In this document: in pieces, positions 1 through 9,665 of the stretch | Layout of the letters: the number at the start of each line of letters is the position of its first letter | How positions within the stretch are numbered: position 1 is the first letter of the stretch | NCBI GenBank assembly: GCA_963830175.1 | Contig: CAWHKV010000004.1 | Coordinates: 124,001-188,000, forward strand | DNA: 64,000 nt | Origin: JBBRBB01 sp963830175 | Lineage (GTDB): Bacteria; Bacteroidota; Bacteroidia; Chitinophagales; Chitinophagaceae | Direction of reading: 5' to 3' | Translations under genes and position numbers: made by a program | Notes under the pieces: generated by a model | Told to the model about the DNA's origin: nothing | What the model saw: the letters and a program-made list of their open reading frames with translations, nothing else | The model's database searches: none

Positions 1-25
1 ACACCTTATTGCATAATAACCTCTA

Positions 26-451
26 CTATATTTTTTTTAACAATGCAAGGGTATGGGTGTCTTCTTTTCCATCAAAGAAAACTGTCAATGCCCTGCCGAA
101 AATTTCTTCTCCTGTCGCCTTAAGAAACAAGGTTAAACTTGAATGAAGTTTAACATCATCAGGATAACTAAATATATCTTGCACCTGTTTGTTGCGATGT
201 AAAAGAAGCGCGGTGGTTATCTCTATTAACCGCTGCCCAAGAACGGGGTGATCATAATATGCTTTTGCTTCCTCCATATTTTCAATACCATAATATTGCG
301 CTGTAGAAGACCTGCCTAACCCTTTCATTTGAGGAAAAATATACCACATCCAGTGTGAAGCTTTTTTTCCTTTTCTTATTTCCTGAAGTGCCGTAGTGTA
401 GCTGGTTTGCTGCGCATCAATAAACCGCTGAAGGCTTACCTCTTTTTCCAT
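26..451 (-). CDS. DUF1810 family protein
   Basis: A complete 141-residue reading frame that reads as a DUF1810 family member. It has the conserved N-terminal QRFIDAQ segment, the aromatic stretch HWMWYIFPQMKGLG near residues 33-46, and a conserved acidic and charged C-terminal half. The family is small, cytosolic and of unknown biochemical activity, so no function is assigned. It sits 19 bases downstream of the SDR gene on the same strand and could be co-transcribed with it. The start is the only ATG that preserves the family's N-terminus. Nothing in the sequence suggests transfer or damage. Confidence 0.85.
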   Translation of the reverse strand: MEKEVSLQRFIDAQQTSYTTALQEIRKGKKASHWMWYIFPQMKGLGRSSTAQYYGIENMEEAKAYYDHPVLGQRLIEITTALLLHRNKQVQDIFSYPDDVKLHSSLTLFLKATGEEIFGRALTVFFDGKEDTHTLALLKKI

Positions 452-470
452 TAATGTTTTTTAAAAAAAA

Positions 471-1183
471 TTATTTGGCAGGTTTTGTTGGCCTGATCTC
501 AACTTTACTTGGCAATGAGCGTGGGTGCATGTTAAGCAGGTCTAACACTAGTTGTCCCATATCTTCCGGCTGAATTTTCCAACTGTCTTCATCACTCGGA
601 ACATGGTCATTAAAATGTGTGGCTACCGATCCGGGCATAATAGTGGTAACTTTTATTCCATGGTCGCGCAGGTCAAGCATTATAGCCTGCGAAAAACCTA
701 CAAGCCCGAATTTGCTGGCATTATATGCTGCACCTTTTGCAAAGAAGTTGGTACCTGCAAGGCTTGCAATAGTTATAATATATCCCTGTGATTTTTTTAA
801 GGGTTCAATAGCGGATTTTACGGTATTAAAAACGCCTGTAAGATTGGTGTTTATGGTTTCGTGCCAATCTTTTTCGGTCATATCTTCAATAGAGGCAAAG
901 TGGCCAACGCCAGCATTCGCCACTACCACATCAAGCTTTCCAAAATGTTTGATGACCTCGTCTATTGCTTTTTTTCGTCATCATAAGAGCCCACATCAGA
1001 AACAAGTGGAAGCACCCTGGTGTTATCGGGAGAAATGGAGGCAGCAGCATCTTTTGCAGCCTGCATATTCCGGCTTGTGATAGCCACCTTCATTCCATTT
1101 TTAACTAGTGTTTTTGCAATTCCTAATCCTATACCTTTTGAGCCGCCCGTGATGTAGGCTACTTTGTCTTTTAATTCGTTCAT
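471..1183 (-). CDS. SDR family oxidoreductase, interrupted by one frameshift
   Basis: A short-chain dehydrogenase/reductase of about 237 residues, split into two frames. The N-terminal frame (1183 down to about 965) carries the Rossmann motif TGGSKGIG. The C-terminal frame carries NAG, the catalytic serine region (IASLAG) and Y-N-A-S-K, so all SDR active-site elements are present across the two pieces. Adding one A to the A-run around 962-968 restores continuous coding through DDEKKAIDEVIKHFGKLDVV. The break is therefore a homopolymer indel, either a sequencing error or a very recent mutation. The substrate cannot be read from the sequence. Without the correction the gene would be annotated as two fragments. 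Confidence 0.85.
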
Positions 1184-1328
1184 GTAATAAATTTTAAGTT
1201 AACCATGCATTATAACAAGGAGGGTTAAGGTAAACATTTATGAAGCAATAATAATTTCATGATAATTTTTTTGCCGCCAAACCCAGCCATGTTCATACAT
1301 CTACGTAACATTAGATTTTGACCTGGAG

Positions 1329-2060
1329 TTAATCTGATTCATATTCAAGTTTAACGGTAATTGTAGCCGTTTTTCTTTTAGAAGAAGTGTTATACGAACC
1401 GCCCCAGGAATATTCTTCCGAGGAGTTTTGTGCTACGATCTGAAAGACACCCATGCTTGCATTTTTAAGATCGCCAACCTTACTGCCTGCATTTTCGGCA
1501 ATTTTTTTTGCCCGTGTATTTGCGTCTTTGGTGGCTTCTGCAATCATCTCAATTTTTAAAGCTGCAAGTTTTGTATAATAATATTGAGGAATGTTGGAGT
1601 AAAATTCAATACCAGAGTTTATCAGTTCACTAACCTGCCTGCTGATGTCTTCAATTTTGTCCACTTCATTTGATTCAATTTGTACAATTTGAGTTAACCT
1701 GTATCCTGAAAATTCGCTTCGGGTACGGTTGCCGTTATTATCAAACTGGTCATCAAATTCTTTATTTATTTGCACGGCATTAAAAACCATGTTTTCATTT
1801 TTTATACCCTTGCCCAGAAGGTATTGCCTAATACTTTCTCTGTCTGCATCCAGTTGGGCATAGGCATCTTTTAGTTCCATACTTTTTTTTGTGAACGATC
1901 CGCTCCACACAATAAGGTCTGATACAAAATCCTTACTGCCTAAGCCGGTAACGGAGATTGTGTTGTTTGCCGCATTCCTGTTCTTTACAGCGGAGGCAAA
2001 TACAAATGCAGTAACCACAATGGCAATTGCGATAATTAAAAAATTAAGTGTTGTTTTCAT
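1329..2060 (-). CDS. SIMPL domain-containing (DUF541) protein
   Basis: A 243-residue protein with one N-terminal hydrophobic helix (residues about 5-25), which anchors it to the membrane or acts as an uncleaved signal. It is followed by a SIMPL/DUF541 domain that opens with ISVTGLGSKDFVSD and ends with a beta-rich TATITVKLEYE segment. Family members are periplasmic or outer-membrane oligomers with no catalytic activity established. The length is normal for the family. The gene is monocistronic by spacing, with about 145 bases to the SDR gene and about 175 to the next gene upstream. Confidence 0.85.
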   Translation of the reverse strand: MKTTLNFLIIAIAIVVTAFVFASAVKNRNAANNTISVTGLGSKDFVSDLIVWSGSFTKKSMELKDAYAQLDADRESIRQYLLGKGIKNENMVFNAVQINKEFDDQFDNNGNRTRSEFSGYRLTQIVQIESNEVDKIEDISRQVSELINSGIEFYSNIPQYYYTKLAALKIEMIAEATKDANTRAKKIAENAGSKVGDLKNASMGVFQIVAQNSSEEYSWGGSYNTSSKRKTATITVKLEYESD

Positions 2061-2208
2061 TATAATTTAAAGTAAATAATTAAGTAATCCCCTGGGCATA
2101 TATGTTAGTTATACATTATTATTTATAATCTGCCTTAAAACATTAGTTGTTAGAAAATTAATAGTGTAAGCCATGAAGATTATCCTAAGTAGCTACAAAA
2201 CAGGTTTT

Positions 2209-2238
2209 AAAAAAGTGCCCTACCCGGCACTTTTTTTT
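2209..2238 (-). terminator. Intrinsic terminator overlapping the stop of the 2237-2833 gene
   Basis: The sequence has an A-run, GTGCC, a six-base loop, GGCAC and a T-run. It would work in either direction. On the minus strand it directly follows the TAA stop of the exported protein gene, and its A/T tracts give the required U-tract. Confidence 0.75.
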
Positions 2239-2833
2239 ATTTTGGACAATCTAATTTGGCAGCATAATTATAATAATCATCATAGCCATCAATGCGAAGT
2301 GCTGTTTTTCCATTTACTAAAACCCAACTTAATTTTATAAAGAACACATCTTTTTTAGGCACCTTTAATTTGTAGTAATAATAACCTGCAAAATCCCTGT
2401 CGCAGCTTTTCAGCAATTCTGCTTTATAGTTTCTGTTTCCAAATAAACTATCAATATTCATCTTCGCTTTTAGTGAAGTTGTGGGCGAGCTTATAATAGC
2501 AAAAGATCCGTAACCCATGCGCGGTCCTTTTAGCATAATGTTCCATTTTAGTGGTTGGCCGGCCTCCGTTACATTGTTTCCATTTAACAAAAGGTCAACT
2601 GTTCCCATTCTATAAAAATTTATGGCGGTGTCTTCACTCATGGTAATCGCATCTTCCTTCCACTTTACAGGAAACATTTTAGGTTTGCCAACTGCCCAGT
2701 CTCCCACATTACTATAACCTGTACTGTCGTACATTAATTTTTTTACAAGATCGAATAATTCTGTTTTTTGCGAATGAACCTTCGATAGACACAATGAGAT
2801 AAATATAACCGGAAGGAAATGTAGAATTTTCAT
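2237..2833 (-). CDS. Hypothetical exported protein
   Basis: A 198-residue protein with a typical signal peptide: MKILH, a hydrophobic core, then a cleavage site near VHSQ at residue about 22. It is probably periplasmic or surface-exposed. The mature part is rich in aromatic and lysine residues and contains repeated YY and DD clusters (YYYYKL, DGYDDYYNY). I do not recognise a domain. The gene ends on a strong bidirectional terminator and is separated from both neighbours, so it is likely a single transcription unit. Function unknown. Confidence 0.65.
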   Translation of the reverse strand: MKILHFLPVIFISLCLSKVHSQKTELFDLVKKLMYDSTGYSNVGDWAVGKPKMFPVKWKEDAITMSEDTAINFYRMGTVDLLLNGNNVTEAGQPLKWNIMLKGPRMGYGSFAIISSPTTSLKAKMNIDSLFGNRNYKAELLKSCDRDFAGYYYYKLKVPKKDVFFIKLSWVLVNGKTALRIDGYDDYYNYAAKLDCPK

Positions 2834-2954
2834 GAGCAGGATTTGAGGTAATGGTTGCTTAAAATTACCAGAATTTATTTTAAATCAGGCCTGATTTTGG
2901 TGTATAAAGAACATCTGTCAAAAAAAGTTATTTAAGCTGGCAGCTAATTAATAC

Positions 2955-3847
2955 ATGATCACCTATAATCCCCGTTCCTGGTTCAAGTTCATGCTTACCT
3001 TTCATAAGGAAGATACTTTTAGAAGGCTGCTGCCTATGCTAATAGCGATTTCAGTTTATTCTTTTGCAGTTGCATGTTTTGAATTTTTGTGGTGGGATTT
3101 CACTGATAATACATATGTAAAAAATCTTTCCCTACTGCATAACCTGCTTGGTTTTGTACTTTCATTGTTGCTTGTTTTCAGAACAAACTCGGCATACGAC
3201 CGGTGGTGGGAAGGTAGTGTACAATGGCATTCCCTTATACACATTAGCCGAAACCTTGCCATGAAAATGAATGCCATTTTAACTGCCGATGATGTAGGAA
3301 ACAGGCGATTTTTTCTGCAAAGCATACCTTTTTTTGCTTTTACCTTAAGAGATCACCTGCGCATATCAACAGATTTTACGCCTCTTGTTTTTACTGAGCC
3401 CACCAGGAGCTGGATGCTGTTGAAATTAGTACGCACAAGCCCAACAAGGTTATAAACCTATTGTATAATCGCATTTATGGCTTGCAAAACGAAGGAAAAT
3501 TAAATGGGGAACAACTATTGTCGGTTTATCTTGACGTTGAAAAGTTGAACGAGATTTGCGGCAATTGTGAAAGAATAAAGAATACCCCAATACCTACCTC
3601 TTACAGCATATTTGTTAAGAAGTTTGTTTACATATACATTATGACCCTGCCTTTTGGATTTATTTTCAGCCTGGGGTTTTATGTAATTCCTGTTGTTGCA
3701 TTTATTTTTTATGTGCTCGCAAGCCTTGAAATTATTTCAGAAGAAATAGAAGACCCTTTCGGTGATGATGCTAATGACATACCTACCGATAAGCATGCTG
3801 TTTCAATAAAAGCCCAGGTTGAAGAAATTCTTGGTAAAAAGTTGTAG
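2955..3847 (+). CDS. Bestrophin-like (UPF0187) anion channel, frameshifted
   Basis: Two frames together make one bestrophin-family membrane protein of about 297 residues. The first half has the family's opening NPRSWF, an early membrane helix and the diagnostic FRTNSAYDRWWEG motif. The second half carries LYNRIYGLQNEGKL, two membrane helices and the acidic IEDPFG(D/E)D motif near the C-terminus. The frame changes near 3405-3412, and in the second frame the coding continues as EISTHKPNKVINLLYNRIYGL, so one base is missing there. Family members are pentameric chloride or other anion channels. An intact copy would be normal in length. Confidence 0.85.
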
Positions 3848-3869
3848 TTGTTTTTTGAAATTCTCCTTT

Positions 3870-4178
3870 TTATACCATTTCCGGTACATCGAGCAATAGC
3901 TCTTCCTCTATGTTTATAGGAGGTACTACCTCAACAAACCGGTGCATAAAAAAATGATATTCAACTGACCTAACCTTTCCATCGTGGCACTTAATTCTTG
4001 TTGTCTCCCCTCTTATTTCTTCCAATGATATGCCGGGTTCTTCATATGGATTAAAACAGTCTGGAATAACTTCGCGAACTACGTATAGTTCTCCTTTTAA
4101 TAACCTTTTGTCAAATTTTTTAAGGAATGAATCCGATAAAACATCGTTAACACAAACAACTACAGAAGATGGCTGCAT
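3870..4178 (-). CDS. Hypothetical small protein
   Basis: A 102-residue protein starting MQPSSVVVCVNDVLSD and ending in an acidic, proline-rich tail (EEELLLDVPEMV). The pattern VCVND followed by L-L-K-G-E-L-Y-V-V-R-E-V resembles small uncharacterised Bacteroidota proteins of about this length. I recall no function. It has no signal peptide or membrane segment. It converges with the bestrophin-like gene, with 22 bases between the stops. Confidence 0.6.
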   Translation of the reverse strand: MQPSSVVVCVNDVLSDSFLKKFDKRLLKGELYVVREVIPDCFNPYEEPGISLEEIRGETTRIKCHDGKVRSVEYHFFMHRFVEVVPPINIEEELLLDVPEMV

Positions 4179-4376
4179 ACATTTTTTTTAAGGATTAATA
4201 ATGTGCAAATCTTACATAGCGGAGAGTAGTGCATTTATTTTGACAGGCTGTCCGCATTATTTGACCACCGTGGTGTGCGCCACTCGGTTGGTGTCATATT
4301 TCTATGACTCGAAATGCAGTGCAAACATAAAATAAATTTTCGTAAAATTAATGTTGCTGACTACTAAAGTGTACCC

Positions 4377-5807
4377 TTAATTTTCTTCACTATATAGTGA
4401 AGCATCTGGCAAAATCATTTTTTCTTTTTCGCCTTCTATAGTTTCTACATCCTGCAATTTTTTTTGAATGGATCGGGTTCGTACGCCTGCCACATCTTCT
4501 AACTGCCCAAGACCTGTCTGAATATTTTTTTGTGCTTTTTCCAGCATGTTACTAAAAGTTTTAAACTCTGTTTTTACTGCGCCTAAAATATTCCAAACCT
4601 CACTGCTTCTTTTTTCAATCGCAAGGGTACGAAAGCCCATTTGCAGGCTGCTTAAGAAAGCTGAAAGGGTAGTAGGCCCGGTAATATTAATCCTGCATTC
4701 TAACCTAATATTTTCAAATAACCCCGGCGTGCGTAATACCTCGGCATATAAGCTTTCGAAAGGCAAAAACAATAGCGCAAAATCAGTAGTATTTGGTGGG
4801 TCTATATATTTACTGCTTATATCCTGTGCGCATTTTTTAATTCCTTTTACAAATGTTTTACGGCAATCTTCTATTTGCGAAGCATCACCCACCTCATAAG
4901 CATTCATCAACAATTCATAATCTTCTTTAGGAAATTTTGAATCGACAGGTAACCAAAGTATGTTTTCTTTACCTGGCATTTTGATGGCAAACTCCACATG
5001 GTCCCGGCTACCTGTTTTTGTTTTTACATTTTTTGAATACTGATCTGCGGTTAACGTTTGTTCAAGAATGTTTTCTAATTGGTATTCGCCCATAACACCG
5101 CGTGTCTTAACATTTGTAAGCACCCGTTTAAGGTCACCAACCCCGGTGGCAAGCGTTTGCATATCGCCAAGACCTTTGTGCACTGCCTCAAGTCTATCAC
5201 TTACCAATTTAAAAGATTCTCCTAAGCGTGTTTCCAAGGTCTGTTGCAGTTTCTCATCTACAGTAACGCGCATTTGTTCTAATTTTTGTTCGTTTCCAGC
5301 CTGTAGTTCTTTTATTTTTTGCTCCACGGTTTGGCGCATATTTTCCAGGCTTTGGGTAGTTGTGGTATTTTGTTCGCTTTGTTTCTGTAGCAGTGAATAG
5401 AAGTTATCTCTTTGAACGGAATTAAAATCACGGATTGATTGTGACAGGTCTTTTTTAAAAGCGTCAAGCGCTGCTTTTATTTCGTTTCGGTTTGTAATTG
5501 AGGTCGCAGTTGCGCCTTCATTAAATGCGGTAAGTTTTAAATCAATAGTGTTTGTTAGGTGGTTCAGCTTTTCTTCAAACGATATTAGTGATGATGCAAG
5601 TTCGCCACGCGCAAGCCTCGCCTGGTCGGAGGTTTCCTTTCGGTTGGATGCGATTTCATTTTTTACAGACGCTTCAATGCGGGCGATTTCTGTTGAAAGC
5701 ACCTGGCTTATTTGTGTTATCTGATTTGGGTTTGTTGCCTGCTTTTTAAAGAGCAGTGTAATTAGTAGTATAATAATTATTGCAATTCCAAAATATATAA
5801 TGGTCAT
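4377..5807 (-). CDS. rmuC: DNA recombination protein RmuC
   Basis: A 476-residue RmuC family protein. An N-terminal membrane helix (residues 2-18) is followed by a long coiled-coil rich in Q, E and K (about 25-215). The conserved RmuC core comes after that, with TRGVMGEYQLENILEQ, W-L-P-V-D-S-K-F-P and P-P-N-T-T-D-F-A-L-L-F-L-P. RmuC limits recombination at inverted repeats and is placed in the restriction-endonuclease-like fold by profile methods. Length and architecture are standard. It is transcribed alone, with about 100 bases to the divergent lipoprotein gene. Confidence 0.92.
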   Translation of the reverse strand: MTIIYFGIAIIIILLITLLFKKQATNPNQITQISQVLSTEIARIEASVKNEIASNRKETSDQARLARGELASSLISFEEKLNHLTNTIDLKLTAFNEGATATSITNRNEIKAALDAFKKDLSQSIRDFNSVQRDNFYSLLQKQSEQNTTTTQSLENMRQTVEQKIKELQAGNEQKLEQMRVTVDEKLQQTLETRLGESFKLVSDRLEAVHKGLGDMQTLATGVGDLKRVLTNVKTRGVMGEYQLENILEQTLTADQYSKNVKTKTGSRDHVEFAIKMPGKENILWLPVDSKFPKEDYELLMNAYEVGDASQIEDCRKTFVKGIKKCAQDISSKYIDPPNTTDFALLFLPFESLYAEVLRTPGLFENIRLECRINITGPTTLSAFLSSLQMGFRTLAIEKRSSEVWNILGAVKTEFKTFSNMLEKAQKNIQTGLGQLEDVAGVRTRSIQKKLQDVETIEGEKEKMILPDASLYSEEN

Positions 5808-5910
5808 GGTTAAAGTAAGTGTTTAGCGATCATCAAAAGTAATATTATTATGCAGGGTAAGTAAGTGCCATTGGCATTGTATTAGAGGTATTACTGCATA
5901 TTTAATAGTT

Positions 5911-6549
5911 ATGAAAAAATTATTGTCAGCCATTTTAGTTTCGTGCCTTTTAACGGGTTGTTCGCAAGGGTATAATACCGACCAAAAAATGAAAAAACTT
6001 ACTTTACAAAATAATCTGGGAGAAGTTAATTTCGATCTGCCCACTTATTTCGATACCTCATTTACCTGGCTGCACACTACTGAATGTGGAGATCCTTGCG
6101 CAGATGTTAAGTACCGCTTTCAGAACAAGCACCTTCCTGTATTTAAAGAAACTGGTTTTTCATTTGATCCCCTTAAAGATTCCGTTTGCCAGTTAACGAT
6201 CGTTCATCCAAAAGTTATGAAGCCCCTCGCACTGGCAGATAGTTCGTTGCCTGCCCAATACTTGTTCGCCATGAAGAAAGAAGTATTGGCAGGTTCAGTT
6301 AACAAATTTATTTATGATACAGTTATTAAAAGGGGCGATAAAAATTTTGCCGTAATTGGTTACGAAGTGCCAGATTCAATAAACCATACCAATATAAAAA
6401 TACTTAGATCTGCAACGGCAATTAAGGGAAATATGCTTCAATTTAATTTTGAAATGCGCTGTAAAAATAATGATTCAATAGCCCAACAATTTCTTGCCCA
6501 AAGCTTTGGCATTCTTGAGCACCTTACTATAACCGAACCTTCTAAATAA
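5911..6549 (+). CDS. Hypothetical lipoprotein
   Basis: A 212-residue protein with a lipoprotein signal: MKKLLSAILVSCLLTGC with the lipobox cysteine at residue 17. It should be lipidated and exported. The mature part contains cysteine pairs (C-G-D-P-C) and alternating polar and hydrophobic strands, but no domain that I recognise. It lies divergent to rmuC and convergent with ubiX, so it is its own transcription unit. Function unknown. Confidence 0.65.
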   Translation: MKKLLSAILVSCLLTGCSQGYNTDQKMKKLTLQNNLGEVNFDLPTYFDTSFTWLHTTECGDPCADVKYRFQNKHLPVFKETGFSFDPLKDSVCQLTIVHPKVMKPLALADSSLPAQYLFAMKKEVLAGSVNKFIYDTVIKRGDKNFAVIGYEVPDSINHTNIKILRSATAIKGNMLQFNFEMRCKNNDSIAQQFLAQSFGILEHLTITEPSK

Positions 6550-6629
6550 AAAGTTGCCACCAATGCTAATGTACAAGTGTGCGACGCAAGTAAAGTTTAG
6601 AAACATTCATGGGCTGGCAACCCATCAAT

Positions 6630-7190
6630 TCATTTACCCCAGCGGAAAGCCTGGATATCAAAACCGGCAATATCCAGCAGGCGGTCCACAACAGTGGAAG
6701 CCACATCTTCAATGGTCTTTGGCAGGCTGTAAAAAGATGGGGTGGCGGGACAGATAATGCCGCCTGCAAGTGTAACAGTTTCCATATTTCGAATGTGTAC
6801 CAGGTTATAAGGTGTGTCTCTTATCATTAGCAAAAGTCTACGGCGCTCCTTTAATATTACATCTGCAGCACGCGTTATAAGGTCGTCGCTTGTTCCCGAT
6901 GCTATGCGCCCCAAAATACCCATGCTGCACGGTGCAATGATCATGGTATCATAATTTCCGGAACCGGATGCGAAGGGAGCATCAAAATTTAGTTTATCAT
7001 AATATTTAACCGGGTACTTTAGATATTCTGTGTTGCCAAGCTCGGTTTTCCAAACTTCTTTTGCATTGTTGCTGAGCACCAGGCTCAGTTCCGAATATTG
7101 CTCGTTAATTAAAAGCAGCTTTTCAATAAGCACTTTGGCGTAAACTGAACCGCTTGCGCCAGACACGGCAATAACAATTTTATCAGGCAT
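6630..7190 (-). CDS. ubiX: Flavin prenyltransferase UbiX
   Basis: A UbiX/Pad1 family protein of 186 residues, counted from the ATG at 7190 that gives MPDKIVIAVSGASGSVYAKV. A longer frame from 7229 adds 13 residues unlike the family and is rejected. Visible motifs are the FMN-binding GASGS loop, the central APCSMG-L segment with a conserved RAADV helix, and ERRRL-L-M-I-R-D-T-P. The enzyme attaches a dimethylallyl group to FMN to make prenylated FMN, the cofactor of UbiD-type decarboxylases. No ubiD is present in this window. Confidence 0.92.
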   Translation of the reverse strand: MPDKIVIAVSGASGSVYAKVLIEKLLLINEQYSELSLVLSNNAKEVWKTELGNTEYLKYPVKYYDKLNFDAPFASGSGNYDTMIIAPCSMGILGRIASGTSDDLITRAADVILKERRRLLLMIRDTPYNLVHIRNMETVTLAGGIICPATPSFYSLPKTIEDVASTVVDRLLDIAGFDIQAFRWGK

Positions 7191-7449
7191 ATATTTTATA
7201 TATAAATCAGGTAGCAAATACCCTTTCAATAAAAATAGAATTAACTAAGGTAATTATGTAGCTTTAAAAAATATGCAACCGAAATAAATTGAAACATAGA
7301 TTTGTTTCAGGAAAAGGTTTGTATTATTTTTCGAGTGTAAGACTTAAATTTATTTATAAATACTATTTTTTTTAAAATGATTTTTGCTTACACTTGTAAA
7401 CTCAAAAACAAAATCTAAACATTAGTTTTAACTTCAAATCAAACATGTT

Positions 7450-8313
7450 ATGGCAGAAACAAAACCATCCGGAACAGCATCAGCAAAGAGCATTACTTCG
7501 GTACAACCCGTTAGAAAAAGTAACTCTATTAGCTGGCTCGCCCCGTTACTTGCATTAGTACTGGGTTATGTAATATGGCGTTATATTATTGGTGCTGACA
7601 ACAACTTTACCCACCCCGATACGACCGGTGGATTTTGGCCAGATCATGAAGGTGCCAAAACAGCATTGTCTCGTATGTACATGGGAGGTATTATTGTACC
7701 TGTTTTATTAGCATGCTTTTTAACGGTACTCATTTTTGTAATAGAAAGGTTTCTTACTGTTTCCAAAGCTACAGGCAAGGGAAATATTGCAGAATTTATT
7801 CGCCAGGTTCAGTATAATCTTGCCAATAAAGATGTTGATAAAGCTATGGCTGCCTGCGATAAACAAAGAGGATCTGTTGCCAATGTTATGAAAGCCGGTT
7901 TGCGGAAATACAAAGAGATGATCTCTAATTCTGAACTTTCCACAGAACAAAAGGTTCTTAACATTCAGAAAGAAGTAGAAGAAGCTACAGCGCTTGAATT
8001 GCCAATGCTTGAAAAAAATCTTGTTTTCTTGAGTACGATCGCTTCTGTTGCAACGCTTGTAGGGTTGTTAGGAACGGTAATCGGTATGATTCGTGCCTTC
8101 TCTGCCCTGGGTGAAAGCGGTGGTGGTGAAGCTGCACAAAAACTGTCTGTAGGTATATCTGAAGCGTTATATAACACAGCGTTGGGTATCGGTACATCAT
8201 CAGTTGCCATCATTATGTATAATGTGTTTACTACACGTATTGATGCCATTACTTTCGGCATTGATGAAAGTGGGTTTACACTTACACAAAGTTTTGCCGC
8301 TAACTACAGGTAA
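7450..8313 (+). CDS. exbB: MotA/TolQ/ExbB proton channel family protein
   Basis: A 287-residue inner-membrane protein. It has an N-terminal polar tail, membrane helices at about residues 28-46 and 80-100, a cytoplasmic domain, and a pair of C-terminal helices carrying the family signature STIASVATLVGLLGTVIGMI (about 197-216). It forms the proton-driven motor complex with ExbD and TonB. It heads the four-gene operon exbB-exbD-exbD-tonB (gaps of 68, 28 and 20 bases), which energises outer-membrane TonB-dependent transporters. The 260 bases upstream hold the promoter region, but I could not identify a full consensus promoter there. Confidence 0.95.
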   Translation: MAETKPSGTASAKSITSVQPVRKSNSISWLAPLLALVLGYVIWRYIIGADNNFTHPDTTGGFWPDHEGAKTALSRMYMGGIIVPVLLACFLTVLIFVIERFLTVSKATGKGNIAEFIRQVQYNLANKDVDKAMAACDKQRGSVANVMKAGLRKYKEMISNSELSTEQKVLNIQKEVEEATALELPMLEKNLVFLSTIASVATLVGLLGTVIGMIRAFSALGESGGGEAAQKLSVGISEALYNTALGIGTSSVAIIMYNVFTTRIDAITFGIDESGFTLTQSFAANYR

Positions 8314-8381
8314 TTTTTCTAATTATTTGTGGAAAGTAGGGCAATAAGGCATCTTTATTATTAAAGATTAAATTTTCTAAA

Positions 8382-9047
8382 ATGGGTAGACCCAAAATAG
8401 CAAGAAAAAGCACCATTGTGGATATGACAGCCATGTGCGATGTAGCGTTCCTGTTGCTTTCTTTCTTTATACTTACCACTAAGTTTAAACCATCTGAAGC
8501 TGTACCTATTAATACACCAAATTCTGTGGCATCTAAGATTGCCCCCGAAACAGATGTATTGATGATTTCACTAAATAAAGATGGTAAGGCTTTTTTATCG
8601 GTTGGTGATAGTGAAGCAGACAAGAATAAAAAAAGGGATATGATCAGTAACATCAATTCAACCCGTAATCTCGGTTTGACTGAAGGTGAGATCGCCGCCC
8701 TTGTAAAAGCGCCTTTTATAGGGGTGCCACTGGCACAGCTACGTCAGCAGGCTACTATACCGGCAGATAAAATGACCGGCGATAATATGCCTGGTATACC
8801 AATTCAGGATACATCGAACAACGAAATGATCACATGGATGCGTGCTGCAGTTGATGCGTTCCAGGGTCAGAAAATGAACATTATTTTAAAAGGAGACAAT
8901 GTTTCTAAATACCCCGTATTTAAAAATGTGATTTCTGCATTAAAGAAAAATGATCAGTTCAAGTTCCAGATGGTAACAAACCCTGAAAGCGTACCCTCAG
9001 GCACCGATCTTTGGAAGAGCAATATGTCTGGTACCGCAGTAGAGTAA
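8382..9047 (+). CDS. exbD: Biopolymer transporter ExbD (first copy)
   Basis: A 221-residue ExbD family protein. A short cytoplasmic N-terminus (MGRPKIARKS) leads into the TM helix with the proton-conducting aspartate in MTAMCDVAFLLLSFFIL (D about residue 20). A periplasmic domain follows. It is longer than classic ExbD (about 140 residues) because of an insertion in the periplasmic domain (about 85-140), as is usual for Bacteroidota. It pairs with the second, different ExbD encoded immediately downstream. Confidence 0.93.
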   Translation: MGRPKIARKSTIVDMTAMCDVAFLLLSFFILTTKFKPSEAVPINTPNSVASKIAPETDVLMISLNKDGKAFLSVGDSEADKNKKRDMISNINSTRNLGLTEGEIAALVKAPFIGVPLAQLRQQATIPADKMTGDNMPGIPIQDTSNNEMITWMRAAVDAFQGQKMNIILKGDNVSKYPVFKNVISALKKNDQFKFQMVTNPESVPSGTDLWKSNMSGTAVE

Positions 9048-9075
9048 TTATTATTAATTAAATAAATTTTTTGTT

Positions 9076-9645
9076 ATGGCTGAAATGGATACCTCGAGTG
9101 GGGGACATCACAAAAAGGGACCCGGCGTCAAAAAGCCAAAAAAACTATCAACACGGGTAGACCTTACACCTATGGTTGATCTGGGGTTTCTGCTGATAAC
9201 CTTCTTCATATTTACAACTACAATGAGTCAGCCTACGGCGATGCGACTGTTTTTGCCAAAAGACACTGACAATCCTGAAGAGCAAAATAAACTGAAGCAA
9301 TCAGAAGCACTAACAATCCTTTTGGGAAAAGACAACAATGTCTTTTATTACGAAGGTGAGTTAGACCCTGTTGGTGCTTCAAACTTTAAGTCATCCAGCT
9401 TTAAGGAAATACGCAATGTAATTCGCCAAAAGAAAGCAGTTGTAGATACAAGTTTGATGGTTATTATAAAACCGAATGACCAGAGTACCTATAAGAATGT
9501 AATCGACATTCTGGATGAGATGAGTATTAATGTTGTTAAGCGTTACGCGCTTGTTGATATTTCACCCGTGGAAGATGAGCTTGTAAAACTTTCGCAGGGA
9601 GAGGATCCCGCATCACCTGCCAAGGAAACAGCTAATCCCCAATAA
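9076..9645 (+). CDS. exbD: Biopolymer transporter ExbD (second copy)
   Basis: A 189-residue ExbD family protein with a lysine-rich cytoplasmic N-terminus, then RVDLTPMVDLGFLLITFFIF containing the conserved membrane aspartate, and a periplasmic domain ending in an acidic, disordered tail. It is clearly divergent from the first ExbD, so the pair is not a recent duplication. Two ExbD types in one operon are common in Bacteroidota, where the motor is probably heteromeric. Confidence 0.93.
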   Translation: MAEMDTSSGGHHKKGPGVKKPKKLSTRVDLTPMVDLGFLLITFFIFTTTMSQPTAMRLFLPKDTDNPEEQNKLKQSEALTILLGKDNNVFYYEGELDPVGASNFKSSSFKEIRNVIRQKKAVVDTSLMVIIKPNDQSTYKNVIDILDEMSINVVKRYALVDISPVEDELVKLSQGEDPASPAKETANPQ

Positions 9646-9665
9646 TAATTAAACATTGTACAACA